Shown here piece by piece: positions 1 through 12,400 of a stretch of DNA of 64,000 bases. The notes beneath the pieces were generated by a model. That model worked only from the letters and a program-made list of their open reading frames with translations. It had not been told where the DNA came from and did not search any database. Each line of letters starts with the position of its first letter. Position 1 is the stretch's first letter. The translations under genes were made by a program, and so were the position numbers. Origin of the DNA: Emergomyces orientalis (Eukaryota; Ascomycota; Eurotiomycetes; Onygenales; Ajellomycetaceae). Where the stretch lies: NCBI GenBank assembly GCA_002110485.1, contig MOWL01000001.1:1798001-1862000 (forward strand), given 5' to 3'.

Positions 1-1740
1 ATACAACAAGAAGCTCAATTCCCTGACAACTCCGCAGATGTAGTTGAGAATGGCGACTTATCAGACTCCGAATCTCAATCCTCCTACTGTCTGAGCCATG
101 GCGACCAGCAGGAAACACCCATCACGCCTTACTCTCCTGCCTCCTCTAGATACCCGTCAGATCGCAAAACCCACCTTTGCCCGTACGAGGGATGTTTTAA
201 GGCTTTCAACCGACCCGCTCGGCTTACAGAGCATCTAAGATCACATACCAATGAGCGAATATTCAACTGCACACATGAAAACTGCGATAAGACATTTCTA
301 CGAGCCTCCCATCTGAGCCACCATGTGAAAAGCGCCCATACCACCATTCGAGACTATGTATGCGACAGAGAAGGATGCGGCAAGACGTTCGTAACGGGGT
401 CACGACTACGAAGGCATCTAGCTGCGCATGAAGGGAGGGACAAGTACAGGTGTACTGAATATCCTCCCTGCAACGATACATTCCGCAAACATTCAACCCT
501 CCAAAAACACGTCTTGACCGCCCATCTGAATAAGAAGCCGTTTCCCTGTCCGCATATTGATCCAGTCAATGGCCAGCAATGTACACAGGCATTCGATACA
601 GCAGGGCATCTTCGCGCCCATGAGAGCAGGCTTCATGGTGGTGCACGGTTTGCCTGCGTTGAGTGTCCCTCAAATACACTCAGCGAAAAAACCCTGATAT
701 CAACGAACTGGATGGTCGATCCACATCAACACGCAGTCTTTCCAACCTATGCTTTACTCCAAGCACACATGAAATCCGTCCACCCACCCACCTGCCCAGA
801 ATGCAACATGACATGCTCATCCGGCCGAGACCTCCGCCGCCATCTTGAAATCACCCACGGTACCGTCCCTCTCGAGGAGCGCAAAATCCATCCATGCCAT
901 TACCCGAATTGCGGTCGTAACTTCACAAAAAAGGGCAATCTAAACGTGCATATAAAAACCGTTCACGAGGGTGAGAAGCGTTTCATCTGCGGTGAGACCG
1001 ACCTGTCCAGCTCAAAGAAGATAGAAGGCTGGAACGCGCAGGACGAGGGTTGCGGGAAACGCTACGGTAGCAAACTTGCACTGGAAGAACATGTGCGCAC
1101 AGCACATTTGGGGTTGAAAAATGCGAAAGCGGAGCGAAGGGAACTTCTTGGCCTTCACAGCTCCAGCGGTAGCAGTAGCAGTAGCAGTTCTCGTTCTCGA
1201 ACTAAAGATAAAACCCAAAATAAGCATAGCCAGTCAGCAACACCTTCGAATCTCTCCATGTTGACTGGTGAAGGCTACATGGAGGAATCTGGCCGCCACA
1301 TCCCCTGCCTGCTGCAGCAGTGCGCGCATCGCTTCCATCGAGACTATGATTTGTGGCTGCATATGGCCTCGAAGCATAATTTGGAGGAAAATGATATTCA
1401 GATTTTGTTTATGCAGCGCGCTATGCAGGGTGGGGAGCAGAGTTTTGACTTTGACTTTGATAATATGCCGAAATATGGGTATGGATATGGATATGCTACT
1501 GGTTCCGGCGCTTGCGCTGGCTCTGGGAACGGTAATGATGTCCATACGCAAGATCTATCTGGTGACAAACAATTGGTGGTTGCCAATGGGCAGAGTCTGG
1601 ATAATGATGAACTTACGATGGCGGTTTACACTACTGATAGCTGTGTTTCTACAATTGATAATGGCGATGGGGATACTGATATGGCTTTGATCGACCCTGT
1701 CTTAACATTTACACAGGGACAACAGGTCAATGATGAATAA
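1..1740 (+). CDS. Transcription factor IIIA, C2H2 zinc-finger protein (5' truncated by window edge)
   Basis: Open in frame from base 1, giving 579 residues before TAA; the true start lies upstream. I count about ten C2H2 fingers. Nine are nearly continuous (roughly codons 60-370) and include linkers of the TNER and GEKR type. A tenth (IPCLLQQC...HMASKH) follows a Ser-rich, Lys/Arg-rich spacer of about 60 residues. Nine or ten fingers with a spacer before the last one match fungal TFIIIA, which binds the 5S rRNA gene internal promoter and recruits TFIIIC for RNA polymerase III; it also binds 5S rRNA. Fingers 5 and 9 have stretched Cys-Cys loops. The C-terminal tail is acidic and Gly/Tyr-rich. 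No intron is needed in the visible part. Another multi-finger C2H2 factor is possible but less likely. Confidence 0.85.
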   Translation: MQQEAQFPDNSADVVENGDLSDSESQSSYCLSHGDQQETPITPYSPASSRYPSDRKTHLCPYEGCFKAFNRPARLTEHLRSHTNERIFNCTHENCDKTFLRASHLSHHVKSAHTTIRDYVCDREGCGKTFVTGSRLRRHLAAHEGRDKYRCTEYPPCNDTFRKHSTLQKHVLTAHLNKKPFPCPHIDPVNGQQCTQAFDTAGHLRAHESRLHGGARFACVECPSNTLSEKTLISTNWMVDPHQHAVFPTYALLQAHMKSVHPPTCPECNMTCSSGRDLRRHLEITHGTVPLEERKIHPCHYPNCGRNFTKKGNLNVHIKTVHEGEKRFICGETDLSSSKKIEGWNAQDEGCGKRYGSKLALEEHVRTAHLGLKNAKAERRELLGLHSSSGSSSSSSSRSRTKDKTQNKHSQSATPSNLSMLTGEGYMEESGRHIPCLLQQCAHRFHRDYDLWLHMASKHNLEENDIQILFMQRAMQGGEQSFDFDFDNMPKYGYGYGYATGSGACAGSGNGNDVHTQDLSGDKQLVVANGQSLDNDELTMAVYTTDSCVSTIDNGDGDTDMALIDPVLTFTQGQQVNDE

Positions 1741-3356
1741 GAAGATGGCGCCAAGGAGGCTGGCTACCTTCTACATTTGCACTGACCAGTTATCGACCCT
1801 GTGGTAATAATTGTCGATTTTTTGCAAAATTTCCCTATTTGTTATCCACAGTTTCATCAGAAGCAAAAGCATGAGGGTAATTAATATATATAATAGCAAG
1901 GAATTAAATAATATTCGAAAGAAGAAAAAAGGGTGAATTTACTCAAAAGCAGATTCACAAATTCATTTACCTGTTTACGCGTGAGAGCTGCATATCCCTT
2001 GCGGTACTAAATACATTTGCCTTTTTCAAAGCTAATGGCATGCACCGCGCACATTAAAAGGGAAGGGAAAGGGGGAAAAGTGGAAGAAACGTAAAAGGAC
2101 GAGAGTTAATCCGGCAAACTTCAGCAAGCTAACAAACTATCGAACCACCTTCGCAAGGAAAGGCGATTGCTGCCTCGCTGTGTTCGCCTTGCCCTTCTAT
2201 TCTAGCGAGCATAAAAAGGGAAGAAATAAATCCTAATCGCGAAGCTGAACATTACCGTTAATTGTCAAAGCCAGAAAGACAAGAACCCAAATAAAGCCAA
2301 AGCTGCTCGTTCAGACACATAAACAACAAAATAAAAAGAAGGAAAGAAAGAGAGAAATCATTTCTGTTTCAAAATTCATCTCCAAAAGATATGGAAGAAA
2401 CAGAAGATCCACAGGCGGTCGAAAATAAGATTAAAAAAAATTCCAGAGGAGTCAGAATCCACTAACAAAATTCCATCAATCTATCATTTGAATCATTCAT
2501 TGTCCGTGTCCGAGGCGGGTATCGTCAACATCCATTTTTAACCCTTAAGATCGTCTGGTAGGAAGTCTATACCGTGTCCATTGGAATGTTGATACCTTGA
2601 TGGCTTTTGGATGTGCGATAAAACAATGAAGAAAAAAGAAGAGAGTATATGAAAAGAAAAGAAATAAAAGGAGAAAACCAAATAAAAAGACTGGAAACTC
2701 TTGGAATACGGGAGAAAAACTGATTCGAGGGTGGCTAACGGGCAGAGAACAAACGAGAACAAAAGTAGAAAGAAATAGGACAGAAAGTAATGAATCTTTG
2801 CGGGGTTTCATACATAAGTAATTTACTTATGTATGTCTACTCGTGCAATCGGATGGATAAAAGTTTGCTTCCTTTTCATTGCTTTTCACTTGTACTTCCG
2901 CAAATTGTCCCCGATTCTCTGGAAAACCAGGTGGAATGGAGGAGAAAGCAGCTCCATATTATACTTTACCCTGAGAAGTCTAGCTTGGAACTTTTTATCA
3001 AAATGCCAACTCGTTTCTTTAGTTGAAATAACCTGTGGCCCAGGGTTGAAATGAGAACTAGAAGGTGCTCCATGCATGCCGGTGCTAGAAGGAAAACGGA
3101 CGGAGGAGAGGTGTCATACGTTAGTTGAAGGCTGTATGTTAGAAAGGAAATCCACTGCACAAGCAAAGATGCGGGGAATGAGCGAAAAAAGTAAGTCTCA
3201 CATTCTTGTCAACCTGTTCCTTAGCCATAGGTTTTCGCTCAAAGACAATGGGTTTCTCTTGCTCCTGGGTGTGTTCATCTTTCATCAGTGTTTCGAATAT
3301 CATTACCGAAGCTTGTTTGCCAGTGCAGCGATCACTTAAACTACGACGCTTCTGTT
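1741..3356. other. Intergenic region between convergent genes
   Basis: AT-rich, purine-rich sequence downstream of TFIIIA and of the leftward gene. I see no conserved coding frame in 1741-2880. From about 2886 to 3366 the minus strand has protein-like frames that may be further 3' exons of the leftward gene. No RNA gene was recognised. Confidence 0.5.
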
Positions 3357-5236
3357 TCACAAGCGTCTAGAGTTATGGTGTTCTTCAGCTTGGGTTTCAG
3401 GAGATAATAGGAAAAAGGGAGAAAGAAGGGATGTCGGCGGGAAGGGAAATGTACTAGCCTCATTTTCTTTACCCAGCTGTACCTGGGCTGCCTCAGAACG
3501 TGCAGCATGAGAATGAGCTTTAACTCCCTCCTCGCATATCGTTTTCAGTTGCTGATACGCCATGTTCTCCTCCTCCCGGTCCAGCTCTTCCTGGAAGACC
3601 TCCCCAATTGGCGAGATGTGGTTCGCAGCCCAGTTGCTGGGGTCCACGGGAAACGTAACTTCGCGACGTTGAGCGAGGTATTTGGGAAATGCAATTTCTG
3701 ACCTCGCGCGCTTATTTATCATCCTTTTTCCTTTCCTCCCCCGGCGGATTGATCCGTGTGAGCTGAGGCGGTGACCGTGCATATGGGTTGGGGCAATGGG
3801 GCATTCCGCTGCCATTCTCAGTTGCAGGTCGCTCATCAGGGAACGACGTGATGCAGCAGCATCAACGAAGTATTCCCAGTTGATTGTATCAAGGATACCC
3901 TCGTCATCGGAATTATTTTCGGTGGGAGAGGATGATTCGCTTCCAATGTCGTCAATGTCGAACATTACATCACACATGGCGCGAATCAGGGAGTATTTCT
4001 CATCTGACAGATTTGCTGGAGGGTCGCGTGGGGAGAACATTCTGGCAACGTCGCAGAAGAGGTCGACGGATTCAGTGCAGCGAGCCTTCGCGAGCCAACG
4101 AGCGGTATTCATCATCGCTTCGATCACGTCGTCCACGGTGCCCGTGCAGTTGGTGGCTTCAAGCCTGTACTTGAGCAAGTCAGCGCACGGTTGAGGCGAA
4201 AGCGATGACTCCGGTGTGTCAAAATTTTCTATTCCAACTGATTGGGGCTTGTCATTCATGTATTTGTGAAAATGCCGTCGGGTAGAAGGAAAAGTTGTCG
4301 GGTCGTTAAATTTAGCAATTTGAGGCGGAGGCATCTTAAAGAGTGATTCCTTGCACACATCCATCCTAGCCATTCTCATGCTCATCATAGTCATCCTAAA
4401 CTCCCCTGATATGCTCGGGAGAACGAAATCCTCTGATCATCACAGTTAGCAACTGGAGGGGGAACATTATCAATAAGGGGGGGGGATAGCTTGCCTTCTT
4501 CATTAAGAATCGTCCTGGTGGTCGTCTCATTTTCAAACTCCACGATAATCTTGTAAGCCTTTTTCAGCGACCTCATCGTAAATAGATTCCTGCAGGGGTT
4601 CTTTTCCAACCAATGAATCTTTTTGCCCTCTTCTCGTAAAGGTTCGACAAGCTTGCGAAGCAGCTCAATCTCACCCAGCAACAGTTGTTTTTCTGTGGCC
4701 CATAACGCGTAGGAGCCACGCTCAGGGATATTATCGGCGGCGCGGCCGGGGTATCTCTCATCAAGCCAGTTCTGCACGTTGTGCTGGGCTTTTGCGAACG
4801 TTTCGTCTGGTTCCAAGAGCAACATGAGGAAGTGCTTAAAGGTGCCTGGAGTAGCATCCTTCACAAGTTTCTCCGTCATGGCTGGCACATGTACCATCCA
4901 CGCCTTGGGGTTGAAATCACGTCCAAACTTTTTGATTTTCTCCTCCAGACGTACAAAATAGACCTTTTCAAGATCGTCCTCAGTTTCAACTTGTGAGATC
5001 GGTGAAGTGTCGCCAGTGCTGAAGAGTAAAGCGAAATCTTCATCGCCAGGGGGTGGCTTGTATGAGGGCAGTTTGGAGGGCTCTTTGATGCTGTAGTTAA
5101 GAGTGCTTCTTGAAGGAGGGTCCGGAAGCGGGGCGAGAGGTTCAACCAGCAAATACATGTCCCTCAGAAAGGGCCTGGATAGGCCTGGAGGGGGGTCATG
5201 GAAGGGGACTTCCATGCCATTGAAGATACTGGACAT
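3357..5236 (-). CDS. Uncharacterised protein, two exons joined by a GC-AG intron
   Basis: I do not recognise this family. Two long frames on the minus strand (5236-4391 and 4394-3357) overlap by ATGA. They join perfectly if a 62-nt intron at 4494-4433 is removed: donor AG|GCAAGC, branch GCTAAC, acceptor ATCAG. This gives exons 5236-4495 and 4432-3357 and about 605 residues. The N-terminus is Pro-rich. Residues about 170-215 are Leu/Glu/Lys-rich and probably helical or coiled. An acidic Ser-rich stretch and a basic RRGRKGKR patch follow in exon 2. No signal peptide or membrane segment is visible. The C-terminus is uncertain: the last 41 residues are pyrimidine-coded and may be an intron (3482-3367, GTACAG to CTCTAG) leading to an exon at 3366-3202 and perhaps others. 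Confidence 0.6.
4433..4494 (-). other. GC-AG intron of the uncharacterised gene
   Basis: Read on the minus strand, the exon ends GAAGAAG, then GCAAGC starts the intron, GCTAAC serves as branch point and ATGATCAG ends it. At 62 nt it shifts frame by exactly the amount needed to fuse the two reading frames. No GT donor nearby gives the right phase. Confidence 0.75.
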
Positions 5237-7461
5237 TGTTGTGATTTATTCTTTGAAGAGCAAATCTGATAACTTGAAATGCAGAAATGTATCTAGACAG
5301 TTAATTTTATAGTCTTCTTAAAAATGAGAAGGCCAATGCTCTGTGTCTAGATATGAGACAGAACCAGAAGATGAAATACAATGAGAAGAGAATATTAAGA
5401 TAAAGAAAAACACACAAATTCAACAGTGAGTATGATCTCTTAACTTGACAAGAAATGAGAAAAGCTGAACTAATCACACTAAGAAATGCTACAGAAAATG
5501 ACATAGAAGAGAACAATGTGATTCACTCAAGATGTGTTTCTAAGAACTTATGAGAGCAGAAAGACTAGATTGTCAGAAGATGAAAGAAACAAAAGAAAAA
5601 GAAAAACAATCACACTTTATAAATCACTTCAGTGAGTGAATTTGATAATGCCATATTATATTCTCAACAACAGAAAAGAACAGAGCACATCATCACATTC
5701 ACTGTTCAAAACAATGTTGACAACTTAATGAACTGATCAGGCAATTCCTAGCAAGTTGAAAGATGGTATATAAAAAACAGGTACCCTCCTATACCAACTG
5801 GAGGCATAGCATCCAGCGAGGAACGGCGATGGAATGAAAATATGGCAAAGACAAGCAAGCCCGAAAAAGCCCATCTTCGCTCCGGGAGAACAGATAAAAA
5901 AAATCAAGAAAAAAAAACAAAAAAAAAACAACATACTTCAATAAAGTACATTTAAATACCTCTTTCCAGATTTCTGGTCCACAAAAGATAGATGATCCAG
6001 ATCTAGTTATTACATTACAAAAAAGAAAAGAGTAGAACATGGTTACTGATATGGCTGCTAGTCTAGCCATCCAAGATTTGGGAAAACTCAAGTTAGTGAG
6101 TGTCAGGAGGATTTCCATTCATGTCTGGTCCCAGTCTCCCTCCTGTTGCGCCATTACTCACAAAAACCAGCAGGAAGAGCTATCCAAAGCAACCCCGGTC
6201 TCTGGCAACTAGCTTCACGAACCCTGGCAACGCAGGACAATGTGGCTGAGCGGTTGGCTGCCTCCCAGTCTTGTTCAGACCTCCAGACCAACTAGCTTAA
6301 CAGCAGCGAAAGAGGCATTCTTGTACCAGGGAGGCGTTATGGGTACAAAGAGACGAGAGAATTATTCCCCTCCCGGGGAATGTGCCTTTGATTATAAATC
6401 GGTTCAGGGAAGTTTGCATTCACTCCCTTGTAGTCCGCGAGCTGTAAGCACCTCATCTGCCCAATTGGCAGCCTAGCTGATATATTCATGGGGTCCGTCC
6501 GGCCGTCGCTTGTGAAGAAGAGTGCTGATAAGCTGGTATAACATTCCCTCCGAGCTTAAACAATAAATTAATTTTGGAAGCATGGAAACAAATGTAGAGG
6601 CATTTGCATGGATATGATCGTCAACAGTTAAGGTTCAGTGCCGCGATTGACGCGTGGTTAAGCTTATGTTACTACCTTTAGCAAACGCATCAATGGTTGC
6701 ATTGCACCAGTACAATTAATTAGTCAGCAAATCCCCCAGTAACCAACTGAACCAGGAATCCGAGCCTGGATGCCGACATCCTTGGCCCTTGGAGGCGGTG
6801 TGCCAGCCATCTTGACAGCTGAGCAAGACAAGCTTAAGGAGTTCCAGGCGGTGTTTGATATCGAAACCCTGACTGGTAGACGACTGCGGTGCCGATTGCT
6901 CGGATCATGCGCCACTTCTGCGAATCTACTCTCCAGAAGATCAACAATGCGCCAGTTTTAGATTAGTTTGAAGCAGAACAGTTTTCCTTGAATAGGGGAA
7001 AGAAAATGCCCCAACAGTTTTGTTGAAAGATCTCTCGGCAATTTCGCATGGGTTCAGTGGCTCCAAAAAAAGAACATGTTCGGCCGCCGTGGGAGCCGAG
7101 TGTTACATGAGTGTTTCGGGATTCGTGTAAGCCCCAAGAACTGACGTAGTGCTGGAGCTTGGGGAGTAAAGAGTGTTCAAAAATAGTGGATACTAATTCT
7201 AGGCGGGGAGATCTCTGTTTTGGCCATCCCAGTTACCTCAACACCCACATCTGCATAAGTAATGATTATTGTTACCCACTGGCCAATAACATGGCCGATC
7301 CAAGCTCAGTTGCCGCTGACGATCAGTCAGCCAACTTTGTACTGCGCTGGCAGCGAAAGGTGGATTTGATGTGATAAGATAAACTTCCCAATGGTTCCGC
7401 TTTCTGGGGGTGGATCGATGCTGACGAGGGAAAATGGAAAAGCAGCTCCTTGCCCCCTTCA

Positions 7462-7499
7462 CCCCCCCCCCCCCCAAAAAAAAAAAAAAAAAAAAAAAA
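7462..7499 (+). repeat. C14-A24 homopolymer junction
   Basis: Fourteen C followed directly by 24 A, then an A/G-rich stretch. Low-complexity sequence; length may be unreliable. Confidence 0.9.
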
Positions 7500-8984
7500 G
7501 AGAAAGAAAAGAAAAAGAGAGCAAGCAAAAGGGAAAGATGATGGATGGATGGATGATGATGTCGCTGTTGCATCAGGGCAAACCCTTGGCCTTAAAACTT
7601 TTTAGAATCGCTGCCATTTTCTGCCCTCCAGGAGCTACACACGCAGACACTCGTTTATTCATTTATTATTATTTACGAGGGAGTTACCTAATAAAAGCAT
7701 CAAAAGAGAGGCGTCTTAACCAGAGCATACGTGCGCAAATGGGCTGGAAAGTCAATTGCTCCGTCCCTCTCCGGGCCAAGAGAAGTCGTCAACTGGGCGC
7801 TCCTTGGCATCTGGCAGTTTGTAACTAGCCGAGCCTCGAATTGTCAGACATTCTTGCTCCTGTCACAATCTGCCAAGCTGGTGTACGTAGTAAGCGGGCG
7901 GAGCTTGGCGGGAGTTTGGCCCGCTAGTCGCTGGCAGGTTGTGGCAGGTTGTGGCAGCTGGACCTCTTGGCCCTTGACTGGCTGGTCAGTGAGCAAAATC
8001 GGGAAAGAATTTTTTTTGATCGGCCAAGGAACTCGTGGGCCATGAGGGATGACGCCAGTGGCCCTTGGGTGTGGCTTGAACCCACTGATGATCCCTGGCT
8101 AGAACCCCAGAAGAGCCGAGACACCCTGTTATTTCTTTTGTTCACATTTCCTGCTTATTCCCGATTCCGTGCGGTTCCTCAGAGAAGCTGTTCGGTAGCT
8201 GTTTTCGAGAACAATGTGAATAAGGATGAACCTCTGAGTGTGGTATTAAAAAATGAAAAAAAAAGCAGGAGAAGAAATGGCATGCGAGAAACAAAGGTGG
8301 GGGGAGGAGGTGAAATGAAGGAAATTTTTGACAAGCTGCTAAACTGAGACATTGGTTGGCACGGAAAAAACCCTTGACATTAGCGCCAGGTATTTCATAT
8401 GCAAAAAATTATCAGAAACGAATGGCGGAAGGAAAAGAGAGACTTTTCGAAACGCATGGAAGCGCTTCCTGGATGCACCTCTTCCAGGAACAGCCCGACG
8501 TGAGCATATATCTCTGTGTTTATGTGTACTCCGTAGACGTCCTCTAAATATAGGTGGAACAGACTGGAGGACCCACGGAAGATACAGTCCGGACTTAGGT
8601 AGGTATCTGTTTTGGTAAAAGCGGTGATTCCAAAACTCTCTTGGACCTGCATCACAACTGGCAGTTGGACAAAGCCACCTTGGCAGGAAATAATAAATTA
8701 AAAATACTATTATTCTTTTCTTTTTCCCGTTGAATGTTCGCTGTTTCAATTTTTTTATTGTTTATATTTTGCCTTGTATACCTATTCCTTTTTATGGTTC
8801 ATTAGGATTTCAAAGCTACTTTTATTTTTTGTTTTTTTGGCAGTAGGTTAGTTGGAGCAACATCATCATTCAAGCATCATTGCCCACGAGCCCAGGAGGT
8901 GGAAGCCGAACACTCCATACAACCTTATCTCTTTTTTCTCCCACCCAACGCAATTAATTCTCTCCAACTCGTCTCCCATTCCGC

Positions 8985-9048
8985 TTCCTCCTCTTCCTCC
9001 TCTTCCTCCTCTTCCTCTTCTTCTTCTTCTTCTTCCCTCCTCCTCTCC
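8985..9048 (+). repeat. TCC/TTC pyrimidine microsatellite
   Basis: Imperfect run of TCC and TTC triplets upstream of the CAF120 start; encodes meaningless poly-Ser or poly-Leu in forward frames. A second pyrimidine block with CCCCTCT units lies near 9205-9250. Confidence 0.85.
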
Positions 9049-9463
9049 CTTCACTTCTTGTCTTCTCTTTGCTTTCTTCCTGTCACTGTCATTCACTAGA
9101 TATTATTGTTATTCACTGCGGTTATTATCATTATATTATTCCATGCCCCGATGGAATGGAATTGACAAGGGCTCTACCCGCCTGACATCATCATCCTCCT
9201 TTTCCTCTCCCCTCTCCCCTCTCCCCCCTCCCCCCTCCCCCCTCCCCTCTTCCTCGCTGTCCGCAACATCCTCGATTCCCTTGGCGGCGGGACATATCTT
9301 TCTCGCATCAGAAACCGCACTGAACCAAAAGAGGGATCAATTATTGTGGGGAGAAAACATATATTTATATTATATTTCTTGCATCCTGTTGCACAACTGC
9401 TCGCTCTCGCTCTCGCGTCTCACAGCGCCTACTTGAATCGGGTGACTCTTGTCAACCGCAAAT

Positions 9464-12400
9464 ATGGGCATACTCCGAGGTAGGTGCAGGAAGAAAGAAT
9501 TTTCAGGATCATCGCTCTTCAATAATATAGCTTCATCCCATACTCCCCTCCCTGCCCGTTCTGCCATGTTCGCCCATCCTAGCACTGTTCCCTGCAAATA
9601 AATCCAAATCTCATGATACGCTAGTTTGCTAAATCCTCATGTGATGCCATAGTCTTCTCGTTCCTCTCGGCCAATAAAGGCAACTCGAAGAACAATGGAT
9701 CGCCATCGGCTTTCACGTCCTCACCCACTTCTCCCACGCCAAACGCTTTCTTCTCACGCCAGAGGAATAATACCGACCCACTTCCTATAAGCAAAGTCCC
9801 CTCCACTACTGCCGCAGACTCGCCGCCACATACCTTGAAGAAATCAGACCGGGCGGGTTCAAGGCCAGCTTCGGCCGCCTACCCGCAAGCGTCCATCATG
9901 GACATGGCATCAGAACCCGTCCCAGAGCTAGAGCCCGTTTTCAACTATCTGAACAGCCAGGCGAACAAGCTCTACCAGGAAGGGTACTTTTTAAAATTAA
10001 ACGATTTAGATATTAGTATGTCCCTCTATTTTTGTTTTCGGAAGTTCTGCCTAGGACGTAAGGAGATGAAGACTAATTAGTATTCTGGTTTAGATGGTCG
10101 ATCGTCTCAAGACAGGCAATGGGTAGATTGCTTTGCTCAATTGATTGGCACTGTTCTTTCGTTATGGGATTCAGCAGCGCTGGACGCAGCTGGCCCAGAT
10201 GGAGATGTTGCGCCCACATTCATCAACCTGGCCGATGCTTCAATCAAAATGGTATCTATCTCCTTATTTTTCTTTAAAAAATTTGCCTTACTTTCCTCTG
10301 TCTGGCATACTCCTTACCACAAAATCACATCACAGTACAAACAGCAGGTTTGCGGAAAACTGATGCTGCCACTAGATTGAAACTTTACCAACTCGAAATG
10401 AAGGAAGCAAGCCTCTCCAAAATATTCTTAGCATATCAACAGCTGGAAAGAATCGATACCTTCTGCATTTCTCCTCTCTACATTCGTTAACTCAATGGAC
10501 TGCTGCTATCCGCATAGCTATGTTCGAAAATACGTTATTACAGGAATCATATACCGGCGCCCTTATCGCGGGCAAGGGGAAAACTCTGAATGGCATTAGG
10601 AGTATCCTAGAGAAAACAAGATACGTGTACGAAGACTGGGCGCGTGTCAGGTTTGGCCCTGGAACCCCTTGGAAACGATGTTGGTGTGTGATTTCACCAC
10701 CTGATGAAAAGGAGTTTCAAAGAATGAAAAAGGAGCAGAAAAAGAAATCAGTCTATGACCGAAGCGTTCCATTATTGAAAGGCAGCATTAAATTCTACGA
10801 GACCAAAAAGACCAAAAAGGTCAAGCCAATCGCTACCATTACTGATGCATTCTCCGCATTTGCCATTTACCCACAGTCTCGGTCTCTAATTGACCAATCT
10901 ACTTTGGTTAAGGTGGAAGGCCGAATAACGATACACACTAAACCAGAATCAACTGCGGAAGGATTTGTCTTTGTTCTCCCCGAGGTTCATCCGGCAGTAT
11001 CCGGCTTTGAGATGATGCTTCGTTGGTTGTTTCCAGTTTATGATACCTTTGGTCTCTACGGACGACCAACCAGACTTATTGCAGATACCCAGAATCCTCG
11101 CAGTTTGATGTTTGCGCTCCCAAAACGACGACAACCCGGATACCTTGATATTCTTGATGTGACCGCGCTGATCCATACGGAAGGGAGCAATAATTGGACC
11201 GAGCGGGAATGGAGGAAGGCGCTAAAGGATGCCACCGCCAAACGAATGACGAACAATAATAGTCGGGAGAGTAGCATCACGGGAAGTGGGCGTTTCAATC
11301 GAAACAGCGCCCCATCGCGAAACGGTACACCATTGCGGTTTGCAAACGGTACTACATCATCCTCTCTGACCGGGAAACCAGAGCCTAACCGCTCCAGCGA
11401 TGGAAGTTTAATGCTTTCCAAAACCGGAGTGGGTACTCCGCCAGATCGTTACTCGATGGGACATAGAAATTACCTCGGGCAAGGAACCCCACCATCACCA
11501 ACATCCGGCGAAAAGAGTCTGTCTGAAGAGGCCGAGCGAGCACCGGAGCCCCCAATGCATAGGAATTCCCAGTATGACGGAGTATCTGGGACCAACGGAT
11601 ACGTTCAAAGGGGTAGTTGCAATAGCGACCTCAATGCCTACCAGACCCAAGAGCGCCAGGCGCTTAGTGATGGGTTTCAACAAAGCCCGCCTCCTGCACC
11701 CGTAGCCATGCCCCCAGCATTTTTGCATGATCCCCGAAGAGCACCCCCCGTCAGGCCTCAACCGTCACCGGACCTTCAAAAAGCAGGAAACCGGATATCA
11801 CACGGAACTCTGTCCCAAATGGTAGATATAAACAGGACCAGGAACATGGCTACCGCTGGCGCAGCAGCAGCGTGGAATGAGAAAGTTTCGGTCCAACAGC
11901 CGAATGATCAAGGTCAGCGAGGGGTTGTGCGAGATGCTGGTAACGAGGAGAAAAGTTCTACTGACATGAATTTTTCGCCCCAAAGCCCAATAACACTTAG
12001 AACCCCGAAGCCGTATTCCCAAAGTTCCCAGGCCCCTGCAGTGGAAAGCCCAGCCCCAAACCCTTCGCGTTCCAATTTTTATGAAAACCGAAGTTCCGTA
12101 ACGAACTTCCAAACCCTCGATTCCCGTAAAGCAACCTTCCGAAAACCAGTCTCGCAGCCTCCATATGATGTTGAAGCTCAGAACTCTGACAGAGCTTCGA
12201 GCCTAGATAGCATGCGTCACACGATTGACATTGATGCGTTGGACAGAATCATAGTTCGAGGGCGGTCTCCCACCCCACCATTGAACAATGTCCAGGATGA
12301 AGAAAGCATATATGACCAAAACTCAGTGTCCTCTCCTGACTACGCCAGCTCTCATAAGTCCTCATTCTCCCTGCGGTCAGAAAAGTCCGTATCAAGGCCA

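Larger units (their letters stand above)
5237..9463. other. 4.2 kb gene-poor region upstream of two divergent genes
   Basis: Left part 5237-5815 is AT-rich and contains no CpG dinucleotide. The middle (5816-8850) has mixed composition with no frame I can assign; a frame at 6770-6961 looks weakly protein-like but has no family. A C14-A24 homopolymer lies at 7462-7499. The right part (about 8980-9260) is strongly pyrimidine-rich (TCC/TTC and TCTCCCC repeats), typical of the promoter and leader of a fungal gene, here CAF120. Confidence 0.6.

Noticed and set aside
4391..4394. ATGA overlap suggesting two separate overlapping genes
   Set aside because: Such coupling is not expected in a fungal nuclear genome, and a GC-AG intron joins the frames exactly.
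6241..6330. tRNA-like A box (TGGCTGAGCGG)
   Set aside because: No matching B box at a proper distance, and no anticodon arm or acceptor stem pairing could be drawn.
8852..9436. 194-codon plus-strand frame rich in Ser, Pro and Leu
   Set aside because: It is only the translation of TCC/TTC and CCCCTCT repeats in the CAF120 upstream region; no domain or conserved start.
11056..11421. Antisense frames within CAF120, and similar shadows within MEX67, VPS53, P0 and the sulfate permease
   Set aside because: They lie opposite well-supported coding exons and have no independent evidence.
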